A stretch of DNA of 64,000 nucleotides from Arthrobacter sp. H-02-3 (GCF_003097355.1 NZ_PYUI01000006.1:1-64000), one strand, 5' to 3'; positions 45,625-58,145 are shown, numbered from the stretch's first letter. The notes: generated from the sequence alone by a model not told the origin. Program-made: numbers and translations.

Positions 45625-46220
45625 GCTGAATCCTGTCCTGACCGGACGCGCACTCTTACCTTATTAACAGGGGCCTGTGGACAACCCTGTGGATACTTAA
45701 GGGGACAACCGCGGTTAATGGGCTTAAAACCCTTAAGCCGCCTGTGGATCAGCCAAACGGCGAAAAATCTTATCCCCATCCACACCCTGTTTAAAACCTC
45801 CGCCGCCCACAGTCCATGAACAGGGCTTAACCGCGGAATCGCACGGCGAGATCGAGTTATCCACAGTTTCCACAGCAGTTATTAACACTACTAATCCCAA
45901 GAAAATGAAATTCCCTCAAACAACAATCTCCTTCCGCCTCCCCGCAGCGCCCAGGCCCGTTCCGGACCGGCGCCGGAGACCGGCCCCGTGAACCACACTC
46001 GTGTAAGCCGGGGATGGGAGAAACGCTCACCTTGGGGCTAAGCTGTCTGCAGTGCGTCCGTCCCGGACATCTTTTGTGGTTCCCACCGGGCCATGGAGCC
46101 GGGGAGGGCGGACGCTTCCCTTGTTGACGGAGTTCGGCAGTCCTGCCGGGGTCCGCGGCAGCTTGAGATGTTTTAGCGATTTTCAGCACTGACAGCAGCA
46201 ATGAAAGGCGGCACCCTTCC
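45625..46220. other. oriC: Probable oriC between dnaA and dnaN
   Basis: A 596-base gap with DnaA-box-like sites in both directions: TGTGGACAA (45676), TGTGGATAC (45688), TGTGGATCA (45743), TTATCCACA (45857-45865) and TTATTAACA (45879-45887), plus AT-rich TTAAAACC and CTTAAG tracts near 45720-45800. Position between dnaA and dnaN is the usual actinobacterial oriC. Only one box is a perfect match, fewer than in the cluster at 62.1-62.9 kb. The last third holds the dnaN promoter. Confidence 0.75.
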
Positions 46221-47345
46221 GTGAAGTTCAGAGTCGAACGGGACGTCCTGGCAGAAGCCGTGACATGGACCGCCCGGTCGTTGTCTCCGCGGCCGCCCGT
46301 TCCCGTACTTTCAGGCCTGCTCCTGAAGGCTGAAGCCGGTACCGTCAGCCTCTCGAGCTTCGATTACGAGACCTCCGCCAGGCTCGAAATCCCTGCTGAC
46401 ATCAGCACCGAAGGCACCATCCTGGTGTCCGGACGCCTGCTCGCGGACATCTGCCGCAGCCTGCCCTCCGCCCCCGTCGAAGTCGAAACCGACGGCAACA
46501 AGGTGACACTGACGTGCCGCCGAAGCAGCTTCCACTTAGCCACGATGCCCGAGGCCGAATACCCGCCCCTGCCGGCCCTGCCCACCATCAGCGGCACCGT
46601 TCCGGGCGATTCGTTTGCCCAGGCGGTATCTCAAGTGATCATCGCGGCAAGCAAGGATGACACCTTGCCGATCCTGACCGGTGTGCGGATGGAGATCGAG
46701 GACGATCTCATCACCCTCCTGGCCACCGACCGCTACCGCCTGGCCATGCGGGAAGTCCCGTGGAAGCCCGTGACTCCCGGCATCTCCACGAGCGCCTTGG
46801 TCAAGGCCAAGACACTGAACGAAGTGGCAAAAACGCTGGGCAGCAGCGGCGACATCAACATCGCCCTTGCCGACGACGACAGCCGGCTGATCGGTTTCGA
46901 GAGCGGCGGCAGGACCACCACCTCGCTCCTGGTGGACGGTGACTACCCCAAGATCCGTTCGCTCTTCCCGGAATCCACGCCCATCCACGCCACCGTGCAG
47001 ACCCAGGAACTGGTCGAGGCCGTGCGCCGGGTCTCGCTGGTCGCCGAACGGAACACCCCTGTCCGCCTCGCCTTCACCCAGGGCCAGCTGCATCTGGATG
47101 CCGGCACCGGCGAAGACGCGCAGGCCTCGGAGGAACTCGAAGCCCAGCTGACCGGTGAGGACATCACGGTGGCCTTCAACCCGCACTACCTGATCGAAGG
47201 CCTGAGCGTCATCGAAACCAAATTCGTGCGCTTTTCCTTCACCACCGCGCCCAAACCGGCCATGATCACGGCCCAGCAGGACGCCGAGGGTGAAGACCAG
47301 GGCGATTACCGCTACCTCGTCATGCCCGTCCGGCTCCCCAACTAG
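46221..47345 (+). CDS. dnaN: DNA polymerase III beta subunit (sliding clamp)
   Basis: The ring-shaped processivity clamp of DNA polymerase III, 374 residues with three repeated clamp domains. It begins MKFRVERDVLAEAVTWTARSL and ends with the conserved DYRYLVMPVRLPN. GTG start at 46221 with AAAGG upstream. A hairpin follows at 47356-47383. The order dnaA-dnaN-gnd-recF fits actinobacteria. Confidence 0.97.
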   Translation: MKFRVERDVLAEAVTWTARSLSPRPPVPVLSGLLLKAEAGTVSLSSFDYETSARLEIPADISTEGTILVSGRLLADICRSLPSAPVEVETDGNKVTLTCRRSSFHLATMPEAEYPPLPALPTISGTVPGDSFAQAVSQVIIAASKDDTLPILTGVRMEIEDDLITLLATDRYRLAMREVPWKPVTPGISTSALVKAKTLNEVAKTLGSSGDINIALADDDSRLIGFESGGRTTTSLLVDGDYPKIRSLFPESTPIHATVQTQELVEAVRRVSLVAERNTPVRLAFTQGQLHLDAGTGEDAQASEELEAQLTGEDITVAFNPHYLIEGLSVIETKFVRFSFTTAPKPAMITAQQDAEGEDQGDYRYLVMPVRLPN

Positions 47346-47355
47346 CTAACAGATC

Positions 47356-47383
47356 TGGCCGTTTTGACCCCTCAAAACGGCCA
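47356..47383 (+). terminator. Hairpin after dnaN
   Basis: A 12-bp perfect stem (TGGCCGTTTTGA with TCAAAACGGCCA, four-base loop CCCC) just after the dnaN stop. There is no U-tract, so it may attenuate rather than terminate. Confidence 0.6.
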
Positions 47384-47448
47384 CAACTGCCAGTCAGCTC
47401 GGTGACGTCACCAACGAAGCACCCCCAGCGCAGAAAAGAGTTCATCCC

Positions 47449-48333
47449 GTGCACATCGGACTAATCGGCCTTGGAAAAATGGGCTTCAACATGCGCGAAC
47501 GCCTGCGCAACGGCGGCATCGAGGTCACCGGTCTTGACCGGAACCCGGACATTACCGACGTCGCCACCGTGGACGAGCTCATCGCCGCCGTTCCGGCTCC
47601 GCGCCTCATCTGGGTCATGGTCCCCTCGGGCGACATCACCGACGCCGTGATCACCGAACTGGGCAACAAGCTCGACGCCGGCGACCTCGTCATTGACGGC
47701 GGCAACTCGCGGTTCACTGAAGACCAGAAACACGGTGCCGCGCTGGCCGAAAAGGGCATCAGCTTTGCAGATTGTGGCGTCTCGGGTGGAGTATGGGGCC
47801 TCCAGAACGGCTACGGCCTCATGGCGGGCGGCGATGCTGCCGACATCGAGCGCGCCCTCCCCGTCTTCGATGCCCTCCGTCCTGCCGGCGAACGCGCCGA
47901 CAGCTTCGTCCACGTGGGCGGCATCGGCGCCGGCCACTACGCCAAGATGGTCCACAACGGGATCGAATACGGCCTGATGCAGGCCTACGCGGAAGGGTAC
48001 GAACTCCTGGCCGCGAAGGACATCGTGGCCGATCTTCCCGGGACCTTCCGGGCCTGGCAGAAGGGCACGGTTGTCCGCTCCTGGCTCCTGGACCTCATGG
48101 TCAAGGCCCTCGACGAGGACCCCGGACTGGAATCGATCTCAGACTACGTCGAGGATTCGGGCGAAGGCCGCTGGACTGTCGAGGAAGCGATCGCCAACGC
48201 CGTGCCTGCACCGGCCATCACGGCTGCGTTGTTCGCCAGGTTCTCCTCCCGCGAGGACAACTCGCCGGCCATGAAGATGGTGTCCGCGCTGCGCCACCAG
48301 TTCGGCGGCCACGCGACCCGGCCGGCCAAGTAA
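47449..48333 (+). CDS. gnd: 6-phosphogluconate dehydrogenase (decarboxylating, short form)
   Basis: Converts 6-phosphogluconate to ribulose 5-phosphate and CO2 in the pentose phosphate pathway. The 294-residue protein is the short, NAD-type GndA form. The Rossmann motif GLIGLGKMGFNM is at the N-terminus; DGGNSRFTED, GVSGGVWGLQNGYGLMAGG (substrate loop) and GAGHYAKMVHNGIEYG with the catalytic Lys follow. GTG start at 47449. Its place between dnaN and recF is conserved in many actinobacteria. Confidence 0.93.
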   Translation: MHIGLIGLGKMGFNMRERLRNGGIEVTGLDRNPDITDVATVDELIAAVPAPRLIWVMVPSGDITDAVITELGNKLDAGDLVIDGGNSRFTEDQKHGAALAEKGISFADCGVSGGVWGLQNGYGLMAGGDAADIERALPVFDALRPAGERADSFVHVGGIGAGHYAKMVHNGIEYGLMQAYAEGYELLAAKDIVADLPGTFRAWQKGTVVRSWLLDLMVKALDEDPGLESISDYVEDSGEGRWTVEEAIANAVPAPAITAALFARFSSREDNSPAMKMVSALRHQFGGHATRPAK

Positions 48334-48360
48334 TCCTGCCCGTGAGGTCCTGAATCCCGC

Positions 48361-49584
48361 GTGTACCTAGAAAAGCTCTCGCTCACAGATTTTCGCAGCT
48401 ACGCCCAGGTTGATCTCAGCCTGGAGCCCGGAGTCACCGTCCTGGTGGGGTCCAACGGCATCGGCAAGACCAACCTGATGGAAGCCATCGGGTATCTGGC
48501 CACGCTCAACTCGCACCGGGTCAGCACGGATGCGCCGCTGCTGCGGTTCGGCACCGAGCGGGCGATGATCAGGGCCAAGCTGGTCCGCGGCGAGCAGGCC
48601 ACCGTCCTGGAACTGGAAATCAACGCCTCCCGGGCCAACCGCGGACGGATCAACCGCAGCAATCCGGTCCGCGCCCGGGATCTTCTCGGCATCTGCCAGA
48701 CGGTGCTCTTTGCGCCGGAAGACCTGGCGCTGGTCAAGGGTGATCCGTCGAACCGCCGCCGGTTTCTGGACGAACTCCTGGTCAGCCTCATGCCGCGGCA
48801 CGCCGCCACCAGAAGTGACTACGACCGGGTCCTGAAGCAGCGCAACGCCCTGCTCAAATCTGCACGGGCCGGAAAATTCACGGCCGGGCATGAGGCAACG
48901 CTGGATGTCTGGGACCAGCACATGGCGCGGGCCGGGGCCGAACTCCTGCATGCCCGCCTTGAGCTTGTCGACCGCCTGCAGCCGCACCTGAAAAACGCCT
49001 ACGCGCAGCTCACCGACGGCTCAAAGGAAGCGTCCGCGGTGTACCGGTCCACGCTCCAGGACATCCTAGACGACGACGGCGCCGCATCGCGGCCCGCGGG
49101 AGACTCCGGAAACGGAGCCGAGGCCGGGGCCGCCGCGCCCGCGGAAGACCTGCGCCTGCTCGACGTCGGGCAGCTCACCGACCGCTACATCCAGGCCTTT
49201 GCCGCGTCCCGCCGCAGGGAACTGGAACGGGGTATCTCATTGGTGGGACCGCACCGCGATGAGCTGGAGCTCGTGTTGGGATCGGCCCCGGCCAAGGGCT
49301 ACGCCTCGCATGGTGAAACCTGGTCCATGTGCCTGTCGCTGCGCCTGGCCTCGTACTACGTCATGCTTGACGATGCCCGCACCGGCGGATCGCCTCCGAT
49401 CCTGATCCTGGACGACGTTTTTGCCGAGCTTGACGTCCAGCGGCGGCGTAAACTGGCCGCAATAGTATCCGGCGCCGAGCAAGTGCTGGTCACTGCCGCC
49501 GTCGAGGACGATATCCCGGCGGAACTGACCGGACGGCGGGTGAAGGTCATCCCGGGAGGAATCGATGAGCAGGACAATCGATGA
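48361..49584 (+). CDS. recF: DNA replication and repair protein RecF
   Basis: An SMC-like ATPase for single-strand-gap repair, 407 residues. It begins YLEKLSLTDFRSYAQVDL with Walker A GSNGIGKTNLMEAIGY; the signature/Walker B region is in the C-terminal part (ILILDDVFAELD with RRRKLA). An Ala/Gly-rich insert (about residues 236-265) lies before the DRYIQAFAASRRRE segment. GTG start at 48361. The stop overlaps the dciA start by four bases (ATGA). Confidence 0.95.
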   Translation: MYLEKLSLTDFRSYAQVDLSLEPGVTVLVGSNGIGKTNLMEAIGYLATLNSHRVSTDAPLLRFGTERAMIRAKLVRGEQATVLELEINASRANRGRINRSNPVRARDLLGICQTVLFAPEDLALVKGDPSNRRRFLDELLVSLMPRHAATRSDYDRVLKQRNALLKSARAGKFTAGHEATLDVWDQHMARAGAELLHARLELVDRLQPHLKNAYAQLTDGSKEASAVYRSTLQDILDDDGAASRPAGDSGNGAEAGAAAPAEDLRLLDVGQLTDRYIQAFAASRRRELERGISLVGPHRDELELVLGSAPAKGYASHGETWSMCLSLRLASYYVMLDDARTGGSPPILILDDVFAELDVQRRRKLAAIVSGAEQVLVTAAVEDDIPAELTGRRVKVIPGGIDEQDNR

Positions 49585-50141
49585 ATAAGGATACCGACGG
49601 CGGCCTGCAGCCGGGCCGCGACCCCGACGACATCGATGCGGCCCAGGCCGCCCTGAACAGGATGCGCGACGCCGCCGCAGCCCGCGGCGAGATCCGGCGT
49701 GCGGTCCCGCGCTCCGGCACCGGAACCCAAAAACCTGCCCGCAGCGCGCGCGGAACCCGCGGGTTCACCCAATTCCACGGCACCGGCCGGGATCCGCTGG
49801 GCCTGGGCAAGGTCGTGGGACGCCTTGTGGCCGAACGCGGCTGGACCTCGCCGGTGGCCGTCGGATCCGTCATGGCACAGTGGGCCGTCCTGGTGGGGCC
49901 GGAAATCTCCGCCCACTGCACCCCCGAGAGCTTCACGGACACCACCTTGCATGTGCGGACCGATTCAACGGCGTGGGCAACCCAGCTGCGGCTGCTGAGC
50001 AGCAGCCTGCTGGAAAAATTCCGCACCGAGCTCGGCGACGGCGTCGTGACCAGCATTCAAGTGCTTGGACCGGCCGCACCAAGCTGGCGCAAGGGCCTCC
50101 GGACCGTCAACGGCCGAGGACCCCGTGACACGTACGGATAG
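49581..50141 (+). CDS. dciA: DciA-type helicase operator (DUF721)
   Basis: The DUF721 protein between recF and gyrB in actinobacteria, shown in Mycobacterium (Rv0004) to be DciA, which assists loading or activity of the replicative helicase DnaB. The protein of 186 residues has a flexible basic N-terminus (about residues 1-70) and the conserved DUF721 core beginning VVGRLVAERGWTSPVAVGSVM with WAVLVGPEISAHCTPESF. It is translationally coupled to recF by a four-base overlap. The exact activity in this organism is inferred. Confidence 0.9.
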   Translation: MNKDTDGGLQPGRDPDDIDAAQAALNRMRDAAAARGEIRRAVPRSGTGTQKPARSARGTRGFTQFHGTGRDPLGLGKVVGRLVAERGWTSPVAVGSVMAQWAVLVGPEISAHCTPESFTDTTLHVRTDSTAWATQLRLLSSSLLEKFRTELGDGVVTSIQVLGPAAPSWRKGLRTVNGRGPRDTYG

Positions 50142-50553
50142 CCCCGGAAGGCACGGCGCGCGCCGGATCTGAAGCACTTCTTGCAAAAACCCTTGAAAAA
50201 TCCCCGAACGGCGTGTAGGGCGCTCGAACGCCCCGGAGTCGTATAGGCACCCTAGGGCTGGACCCCGAAAGCCTTGCAGGGGGAGCCAGCGGCCTCTCAG
50301 CGGCACTTTCCCGCCCGTTTGGCGCCCTGGAATGCGGGTTTGCGCCCTATAACACGATAGAATCGTTGAAGATAACTGGGCGCCGGTGAAACGTTGACTG
50401 AGTCCGTTTCCGACGCAATTTCAGCGTGCGGCGGACGGATTCCCAAGTCGGCGTAACCCCGGAGCCGTCAGTGACGTGCCTGTTGGCAGGAGCCCTTTCC
50501 ACGGTAGAGGCAAGGGCCGGCCTTCAACGAACATAGAGGAGTCGAAAGCGCCT
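50142..50553. promoter_or_regulatory. gyrB upstream region
   Basis: A 412-base gap carrying the gyrBA promoter(s). A -10-like TAGAAT lies at 50358-50363, but no well-spaced -35 is obvious. A small GGGCG/CGCCC hairpin lies near 50218-50233. No gene seen. Confidence 0.5.
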
Positions 50554-52653
<2,100 letters not shown>

Positions 52654-52712
52654 CGGCGAAAACCCCCTAATATTCCAGAGCTGATATATACCTGAAACGG
52701 AAAATATAGACT

Positions 52713-55448
52713 ATGAGTGACGAAACACCCGAGGTGCCGGTCGGTTCGACCGGCTCCGAGCCCGTCCTTGAAGGCGCCATCCTCGACGGCGACGTGCTGA
52801 CCGACCGCGTCGAGCAGGTGGACCTGCAGACCGAAATGCAGCGCTCCTACCTCGACTACGCCATGGCCGTCATCGTGGGCCGGGCCCTGCCCGATGTCCG
52901 CGACGGCCTCAAACCGGTCCACCGCCGCGTGCTGTACGCGATGTTCGACGGCGGCTACCGCCCGGAGCGCTCGTTCAACAAATGCGCCCGTGTGGTGGGC
53001 GAGGTCATGGGCCAGTACCACCCGCACGGCGACACCGCGATCTACGACGCCCTGGTGCGCCTGATCCAGGACTGGACCATGCGCTACCCGCTGGCGCTGG
53101 GCCAGGGGAACTTCGGCTCGCCCGGCAACGACGGCGCCGCCGCCCCGCGGTACACCGAAACCAAGATGGCGCCGCTGGCCATGGAGATGGTCCGGGACAT
53201 CGATGAGGAAACCGTCGACTTCCAGGACAACTACGACGGCAAGAACCAGGAACCCACCATCCTGCCGGCGCGGTTCCCGAACCTTCTGGTGAACGGTTCC
53301 TCCGGCATCGCCGTCGGCATGGCAACCAACATCCCGCCGCACAACCTCCGCGAGGTCGCCGACGGTGTGCAGTGGTACTTGGCCAACCCGACCGCTAGCC
53401 GCGAAGAATTGCTCGAAGAGCTGATCCAGCGCATCAAGGGACCGGACTTCCCGACCGGCGCCACGATCCTGGGCCACAAGGGCATCGAGGACGCGTACCG
53501 CACGGGCCGCGGCTCCATCACCATGCGTGCCGTGGTCAACGTCGAGGAACTCCAGGGCCGCACCTGCCTGGTGGTCACCGAACTGCCGTACCAGGCCAAC
53601 CCGGACAACCTGGCCATCAAGATCGCCGAGCTGGTCAAGGACGGCAAGATCTCCGGCATCGCCGATCTCCGAGACGAGACCTCGGGCCGCACCGGCCAGC
53701 GCCTGGTGATTGTGCTCAAGCGCGACGCCGTGGCCAAGGTGGTGCTGAACAACCTGTACAAGCACACCCAGCTGCAGGACAACTTCGCCGCCAACATGCT
53801 CGCGATCGTCGACGGCGTGCCGCGCACGCTCAGCCTCGACGCCTTCATCCGGCACTGGGTCACGCACCAGATGGACGTCATCGCCCGCCGCACCCGGTAC
53901 CGGCTGCGGAAGGCGGAGGAGGAAGCGCACATCCTGCGGGCCCTTCTCAAGGCGCTGGATGCGCTCGATGAGGTCATTGCCCTGATCCGTGCGTCCACCA
54001 CCACCGAGGCCGCCCGCGACGGGCTGATGGAGCTGCTGGACATCGACGAGGTGCAGGCCCGGGCCATCCTGGATATGCAGCTGCGCCGGCTCGCCGCCCT
54101 GGAACGCCAGAGGATCCAGGACAAGCATGCCGAACTCGAGTCCATGATCGCCGAGTACAACTCGATCCTGGCCTCCGAGGAGCGCCAGCGCGAGATCATC
54201 AGCACCGAACTCGCCGAAATCGTCGCCAAGCACGGCGATGACCGCCGCACCAAGGTCCTGCTGGGTTACGACGGCGACATGTCCATCGAGGACCTGATCC
54301 CCGAAGAGGAAATGGTCGTCACCATTACCCGCGGCGGCTACGTCAAGCGCACCCGCAGCGATAACTACCGCTCGCAGCAGCGCGGCGGCAAGGGCATCAA
54401 GGGCGCGCAGCTGCGTGGAGACGACGTCGTCGAGCACTTCTTCGTCACCACCACCCACCACTGGCTGCTGTTCTTTACCAACTTGGGCCGGGTCTACCGC
54501 GCCAAGGCGTACGAGCTCGTGGAAGCCGGACGCGATGCCAAGGGCCAGCACGTGGCAAACCTGATGGCGTTCCAGCCGGACGAGCACATCGCCCAGGTGC
54601 TGGATCTGCGCGACTATCAGCACGCCCCGTACCTGGTGCTCGCCACCAAGCGCGGCCTGGTCAAGAAGACCCGCCTGGAGGACTACGACACCAACCGGTC
54701 CGCCGGCGTGATCGCCATCAACCTGCGCGACGGCGATGAGCTTGTCTCGGCCCAACTGGTGTCCGAAACCGATGACCTCATGCTCGTCTCCCGCAAGGGA
54801 CAGTCCATCCGCTTCACCGCGACGGATGAGGCGCTGCGCCCGATGGGCCGCGCCACCTCCGGCGTTACCGGCATGAAGTTCCGTGAGGACGACGAACTGC
54901 TCGCAGCCGACGTCGTGAAGGACGGCTCGTTCGTGTTCATCGTGACCGAAGGCGGCTTCGCCAAGCGGACCGCGGTAGAGGAATACCGGCTTCAGGGCCG
55001 CGGCGGCCTCGGCATCAAGGTCGGCAAATACCAGGAGGAGCGCGGTCACTTGGTCGGCGCCCTCATCGTCCAGGAAGAGGACGAGGTCCTGGTGGTCATG
55101 GAGGGCGGCAAGGTGGTCCGCTCCTCGGTCAGCGGTGTGCCGGCCAAGGGCCGGGACACGATGGGCGTGATCTTCGCCAAGCCGGACAAAAACGACCGCA
55201 TCATCGCCGTTGCGCGCAACAGCGAACGCGGGCTGGAAGGCGACGAGCCCACCGACGGTGAAGATACCGGCGAAGAGGCCGGCGGCGACGCTCAAACTCG
55301 GGCTTCCTCGCCGGATGACGTAACGTTGGCTGAAGATGGCGGATTGCACGAGAGGTCCGCAGCGGCAGAATCAGTACCGGCCCCGGAGTCAGATGAGTCA
55401 TCAGGCAATGCCGAGCTGGACGAAGACAACACCGGAGGTAACGAGTGA
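52713..55448 (+). CDS. gyrA: DNA gyrase subunit A
   Basis: The DNA-cleaving subunit of gyrase, 911 residues. The catalytic Tyr is in [10 protein letters not shown] and the quinolone-resistance region reads [15 protein letters not shown], with Thr at the position of E. coli Ser83 and Asp at that of Asp87. The C-terminal beta-pinwheel follows and contains the gyrase-specific GyrA-box-like [11 protein letters not shown] long acidic tail (about 70 residues rich in Asp, Glu, Ser, Ala) ends the protein. The gene starts 59 bases after gyrB and overlaps the DUF3566 gene by four bases. Confidence 0.97.
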   Translation: MSDETPEVPVGSTGSEPVLEGAILDGDVLTDRVEQVDLQTEMQRSYLDYAMAVIVGRALPDVRDGLKPVHRRVLYAMFDGGYRPERSFNKCARVVGEVMGQYHPHGDTAIYDALVRLIQDWTMRYPLALGQGNFGSPGNDGAAAPRYTETKMAPLAMEMVRDIDEETVDFQDNYDGKNQEPTILPARFPNLLVNGSSGIAVGMATNIPPHNLREVADGVQWYLANPTASREELLEELIQRIKGPDFPTGATILGHKGIEDAYRTGRGSITMRAVVNVEELQGRTCLVVTELPYQANPDNLAIKIAELVKDGKISGIADLRDETSGRTGQRLVIVLKRDAVAKVVLNNLYKHTQLQDNFAANMLAIVDGVPRTLSLDAFIRHWVTHQMDVIARRTRYRLRKAEEEAHILRALLKALDALDEVIALIRASTTTEAARDGLMELLDIDEVQARAILDMQLRRLAALERQRIQDKHAELESMIAEYNSILASEERQREIISTELAEIVAKHGDDRRTKVLLGYDGDMSIEDLIPEEEMVVTITRGGYVKRTRSDNYRSQQRGGKGIKGAQLRGDDVVEHFFVTTTHHWLLFFTNLGRVYRAKAYELVEAGRDAKGQHVANLMAFQPDEHIAQVLDLRDYQHAPYLVLATKRGLVKKTRLEDYDTNRSAGVIAINLRDGDELVSAQLVSETDDLMLVSRKGQSIRFTATDEALRPMGRATSGVTGMKFREDDELLAADVVKDGSFVFIVTEGGFAKRTAVEEYRLQGRGGLGIKVGKYQEERGHLVGALIVQEEDEVLVVMEGGKVVRSSVSGVPAKGRDTMGVIFAKPDKNDRIIAVARNSERGLEGDEPTDGEDTGEEAGGDAQTRASSPDDVTLAEDGGLHERSAAAESVPAPESDESSGNAELDEDNTGGNE

Positions 55449-56077
55449 GTAATTCCGACTCATATCCCAAACCGAGCAGCGGCGTGCCGGGCGGAGTGCG
55501 GCAACCTGCCGCAGCACCGCGTGTGGGCGCTCCCTCGCGTCCGCAGCAGCGCCCCGGCGTGTCCGGCGCGGCCACGGCTGCAGGCCAGCGGCCGCCGGCC
55601 CCCGGCCAGCGCCCCGCCGTGCCCGGTCAGCGCCCCGCCGTGCCGGGACAGCGCCCCGCTCAGTCCGGCGGGCAGAACTCGGCCGGATTGATCAAGCCTG
55701 CCCCCAAGGCGAAGGTACGTCGGGCCAGACTGCTGATCAGCAAGGTGGACCCCTGGTCCGTGCTGAAAATGGCCTTCCTGCTCTCCGTAGCCTTGGGCAT
55801 CGTCACGGTCGTGGCGGCAATCGTGCTTTGGACCGTCCTGGACCTGACCGGGATCTTCGACCAGGTGGACAGCCTGCTCGGGACCCTCGCGGGCTCCGAA
55901 GGCGGTGGCTTCGAACTGAAAAAGGTGGCATCCCTGGGGCAGGTGGCGTCGTTCGCCACCATCATCGCCGTGATCAACGTGGTGCTGCTGACGGCCCTGT
56001 CCATGCTTTCCGCGGTGCTGTACAACATCGCGGCGACGCTCGTGGGCGGCATCGGTGTGACCCTCACGGACGACTAA
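55445..56077 (+). CDS. DUF3566 membrane protein
   Basis: A 210-residue protein of the DUF3566 family found after gyrA in actinobacteria (Rv0007 in Mycobacterium). The first 85 residues are Pro/Arg/Gln-rich with a repeated PGQRPAV motif; then [20 protein letters not shown] begins a two-helix domain (about residues 105-130 and 165-195). GTG start overlaps the gyrA stop (GTGA). Function unknown; the conserved position next to gyrase suggests envelope or chromosome-linked roles. Confidence 0.9.
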   Translation: MSNSDSYPKPSSGVPGGVRQPAAAPRVGAPSRPQQRPGVSGAATAAGQRPPAPGQRPAVPGQRPAVPGQRPAQSGGQNSAGLIKPAPKAKVRRARLLISKVDPWSVLKMAFLLSVALGIVTVVAAIVLWTVLDLTGIFDQVDSLLGTLAGSEGGGFELKKVASLGQVASFATIIAVINVVLLTALSMLSAVLYNIAATLVGGIGVTLTDD

Positions 56078-56119
56078 ACCCGTATTTTTCCGCGGAATCC
56101 TGCGGAGAAGTGCCTCGAT

Positions 56120-56149
56120 TTGAGATCGGGCCGGGATGTGCTGTACAGT
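56120..56149 (+). promoter_or_regulatory. Putative tRNA-Ile promoter
   Basis: TTGAGA (56120-56125) and TACAGT (56144-56149) separated by 18 bases, 26 bases before the tRNA. Confidence 0.65.
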
Positions 56150-56174
56150 CATATCTCGGCCCGATGAGGCATCG

Positions 56175-56248
56175 GGGCGTATAGCTCAGGCGGTTAGAGC
56201 GCTTCGCTGATAACGAAGAGGTCCCAGGTTCAAGTCCTGGTACGCCCA
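56175..56248 (+). tRNA. tRNA-Ile (anticodon GAT)
   Basis: A complete cloverleaf of 74 nt: acceptor arms GGGCGTA and TACGCCC, D-arm AGCTCAGGCGGTTAGAGC, anticodon loop with GAT, T-arm CCAGGTTCAAGTCCTGG. No encoded CCA. Followed by the DLW-39-like gene and tRNA-Ala, as in other actinobacterial origins. Confidence 0.97.
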
Positions 56249-56317
56249 CGGAACCTGTACTGGTTCTGATAGAGGTTAGTGAAGGTTCGTCGATGACTGA
56301 ACCGGAACGGGGTGCGT

Positions 56318-56434
56318 GTGAAGAAGCTGTTGGTTATCGCAGCCACGGTCGCAGGCGTCTTCCTCTACCGGAAGGTGCAGGAATCCGAAGCCCGGAAAGT
56401 AGTTTGGAGTAACTCAACCGATACGGTTGATTAG
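56318..56434 (+). CDS. DLW-39-like small membrane protein
   Basis: A 38-residue protein between the two tRNAs: MKKLLVIAATVAGVFLYRKV is a single N-terminal hydrophobic segment followed by a short charged tail. GTG start. The small DLW-39 family occurs at this place in actinobacteria; the C-terminal motif here is less canonical (VVWSNST), so the family call is moderate. Confidence 0.75.
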   Translation: MKKLLVIAATVAGVFLYRKVQESEARKVVWSNSTDTVD

Positions 56435-56503
56435 CCCGGACCCAGGGATGGAAGCTGCATTAGCTCTTCGGAACTAGGGTATGATTGACGGGTTGCTTCT
56501 TAT

Positions 56504-56579
56504 GGGGGCATGGCGCAATTGGTAGCGCACCTGCTTTGCAAGCAGGGGGTTCGGGGTTCGAGTCCCCGTGCCTCCACCA
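56504..56579 (+). tRNA. tRNA-Ala (anticodon TGC)
   Basis: Acceptor arms GGGGGCA and TGCCTCC, D-arm TGGCGCAATTGGTAGCGCA, anticodon loop TTTGCAA with TGC, T-arm CGGGGTTCGAGTCCCCG, and an encoded CCA. A likely -10 (TATGAT) is at 56480-56485. Confidence 0.97.
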
Positions 56580-56583
56580 TGAG

Positions 56584-56621
56584 AAAAGTCCCGGATCGCG
56601 GAAACGCGGTCCGGGACTTTT
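56584..56621. terminator. Bidirectional terminator between tRNA-Ala and the cupin gene
   Basis: A 17-bp stem with one G-U pair (56584-56600 with 56605-56621, GAAA loop), flanked by A and T runs on both sides, so it can serve the tRNA operon and the convergent cupin gene. Confidence 0.9.
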
Positions 56622-56654
56622 TGCATATCCGGGCAAGGGCGCCTGCCTGCAGAC

Positions 56655-57023
56655 TCACTCCTTCGGTTTGGCGTAGTCCGACATCCCTTGCCAGTCGATG
56701 TACACATAGGGTTCGTCGCCGAGGACCCAAGCGTCGTGACCCGGCGGGATGACCCCGAAGTCGCCGGGACCGAATTCGATTTCTTCGCCGTCGTCCATGA
56801 CGACTTTTAGACGGCCCGAGACGGTGTAGCCCTTGTGGGCAACCATGCAGCTCTCCGTTTGGGCGATCGGCTTGACGTGCTGGGACCACTTCCAGCCCGG
56901 CAGGAAGGTCGCTCGCGCCACCGGTCCGGCGTCGAGGTTGACGAGGTCCACCTGACCCATGCCTTCGGCAACGGGGCGTGTTTCTTCCGGCTGGTCCAGG
57001 CTCTTGCGGATCATTGACGCCAT
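56655..57023 (-). CDS. Cupin-domain protein
   Basis: A 122-residue single-cupin protein with the beta-barrel signature YTVSGRLKVVMDDGEEIEFGPGDFGVIPPGHDAWVLG. The first cupin motif is unusual: the metal His positions read WSQHVKPIAQTESC, so metal binding is not certain. ATG at 57023 has AAGGAG seven bases upstream; the longer open frame upstream is not used. Role unknown. Confidence 0.85.
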   Translation of the reverse strand: MASMIRKSLDQPEETRPVAEGMGQVDLVNLDAGPVARATFLPGWKWSQHVKPIAQTESCMVAHKGYTVSGRLKVVMDDGEEIEFGPGDFGVIPPGHDAWVLGDEPYVYIDWQGMSDYAKPKE

Positions 57024-57154
57024 GTTGGTCTCCTTCTTTGGTGATGGTGAGACCGGACTGTGAGACCGCGATTTAAGACTGGCACCGCGGTATGTACGGG
57101 TCAAGGAGTAGCGGACGGAAGGGCCGCCGCCGTCGGTCCCACTAGTGTGGGAGC

Positions 57155-58099
57155 GTGAACTTTTTACTTGCTGCCGTCGGGGTGCTTGGTGTGGCTTCGT
57201 CGGGGCCGCTCATTGCCGCCACGCTGGGTGCCACATCGGTCAGTGCCCTCGCCATCGCCTTCTGGCGCAACGCGATTGGGGCCGTCGTCATGGCTGGTCC
57301 CGTGCTGGTCCGCAACCCGCGCCAGTTCGGCAGAGTGACCGGAGCTGAGTTCCGCTGGTCGCTCGCCGCGGCGGTGGCTCTGGCGCTGCATTTTGCCTGC
57401 TTCATCACCTCGCTGCAGCTGACATCGGTTGCGGCGGCGACGGCGCTGGTGTGCCTGCAATCGGGCTGGATCGCAGTTTTCCAGATGTTCCGGGGCGTTC
57501 GGCACCCGTGGCCGGTCCTCGTGGGGCTGGGGATCGCGTTCGCCGGCGTCGTGACGATTACCGGCTTCGACATGGGCACCTCTCCGCAGGCGCTCCTGGG
57601 CGATCTCCTGGCAGTGGCCGGCGGCGCCCTGGCGGGCATGTACACGCTTGCCGGAGGCAAAGCCCGGCAGACCATGGGAACCGGCATCTATACGACGCTC
57701 TGCTATGGCATGTGCGCCGCGATTGTGGCGGGGATGGCGTTGTTGGCCGGACAGCCGCTTGCAGGGTTCGAGGCGGCTGGCTGGCTGGGGATCCTTGCCG
57801 TCACTGTGTGCGCCCAGCTCGTGGGGCACACGGCATTCAACCACCTGCTGGCGACGATGAGCCCGCTGCTCGTATCAATGATCATCCTGTTGGAAATTCC
57901 AGGTGCGGCGCTCTTGGCTGCCGCGTTCCTTGGCGAGACGCTGCCGGCCGGGACCTATGCCGGACTGGCGATGATCCTGGTGGGGCTCGCCGTCGTCGTT
58001 CTGGGGCAGCGCAGGTCACGGCTGCCCCGGGGCGGCGCGGTGGTACCAGGCGGGGAGGGACCAGGCACTGAACGGCTGGCGGAGCTCGGCACGGACTAG
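57155..58099 (+). CDS. EamA-family (DMT) transporter
   Basis: A drug/metabolite-superfamily membrane protein of 314 residues with ten predicted helices in two EamA halves; typical motifs are FWRNAIGAVVMAGP and AGGALAGMYTLAGGKAR, and GHTAFNHLLATMSPLLVSM. GTG start at 57155 with GGGAG just upstream. Divergent from the cupin gene. Substrate unknown. Confidence 0.88.
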   Translation: MNFLLAAVGVLGVASSGPLIAATLGATSVSALAIAFWRNAIGAVVMAGPVLVRNPRQFGRVTGAEFRWSLAAAVALALHFACFITSLQLTSVAAATALVCLQSGWIAVFQMFRGVRHPWPVLVGLGIAFAGVVTITGFDMGTSPQALLGDLLAVAGGALAGMYTLAGGKARQTMGTGIYTTLCYGMCAAIVAGMALLAGQPLAGFEAAGWLGILAVTVCAQLVGHTAFNHLLATMSPLLVSMIILLEIPGAALLAAAFLGETLPAGTYAGLAMILVGLAVVVLGQRRSRLPRGGAVVPGGEGPGTERLAELGTD

Positions 58100-58145
58100 A
58101 CCGCGGCTATTGCTGGCGGCTCTTGGTAGCGCCTGTTGCTCGCGC

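Noticed and set aside
52986-53050. Quinolone-resistance mutation in gyrA
   Set aside because: Thr at the E. coli Ser83 position is visible, but this residue varies naturally among actinobacteria, so resistance cannot be claimed.
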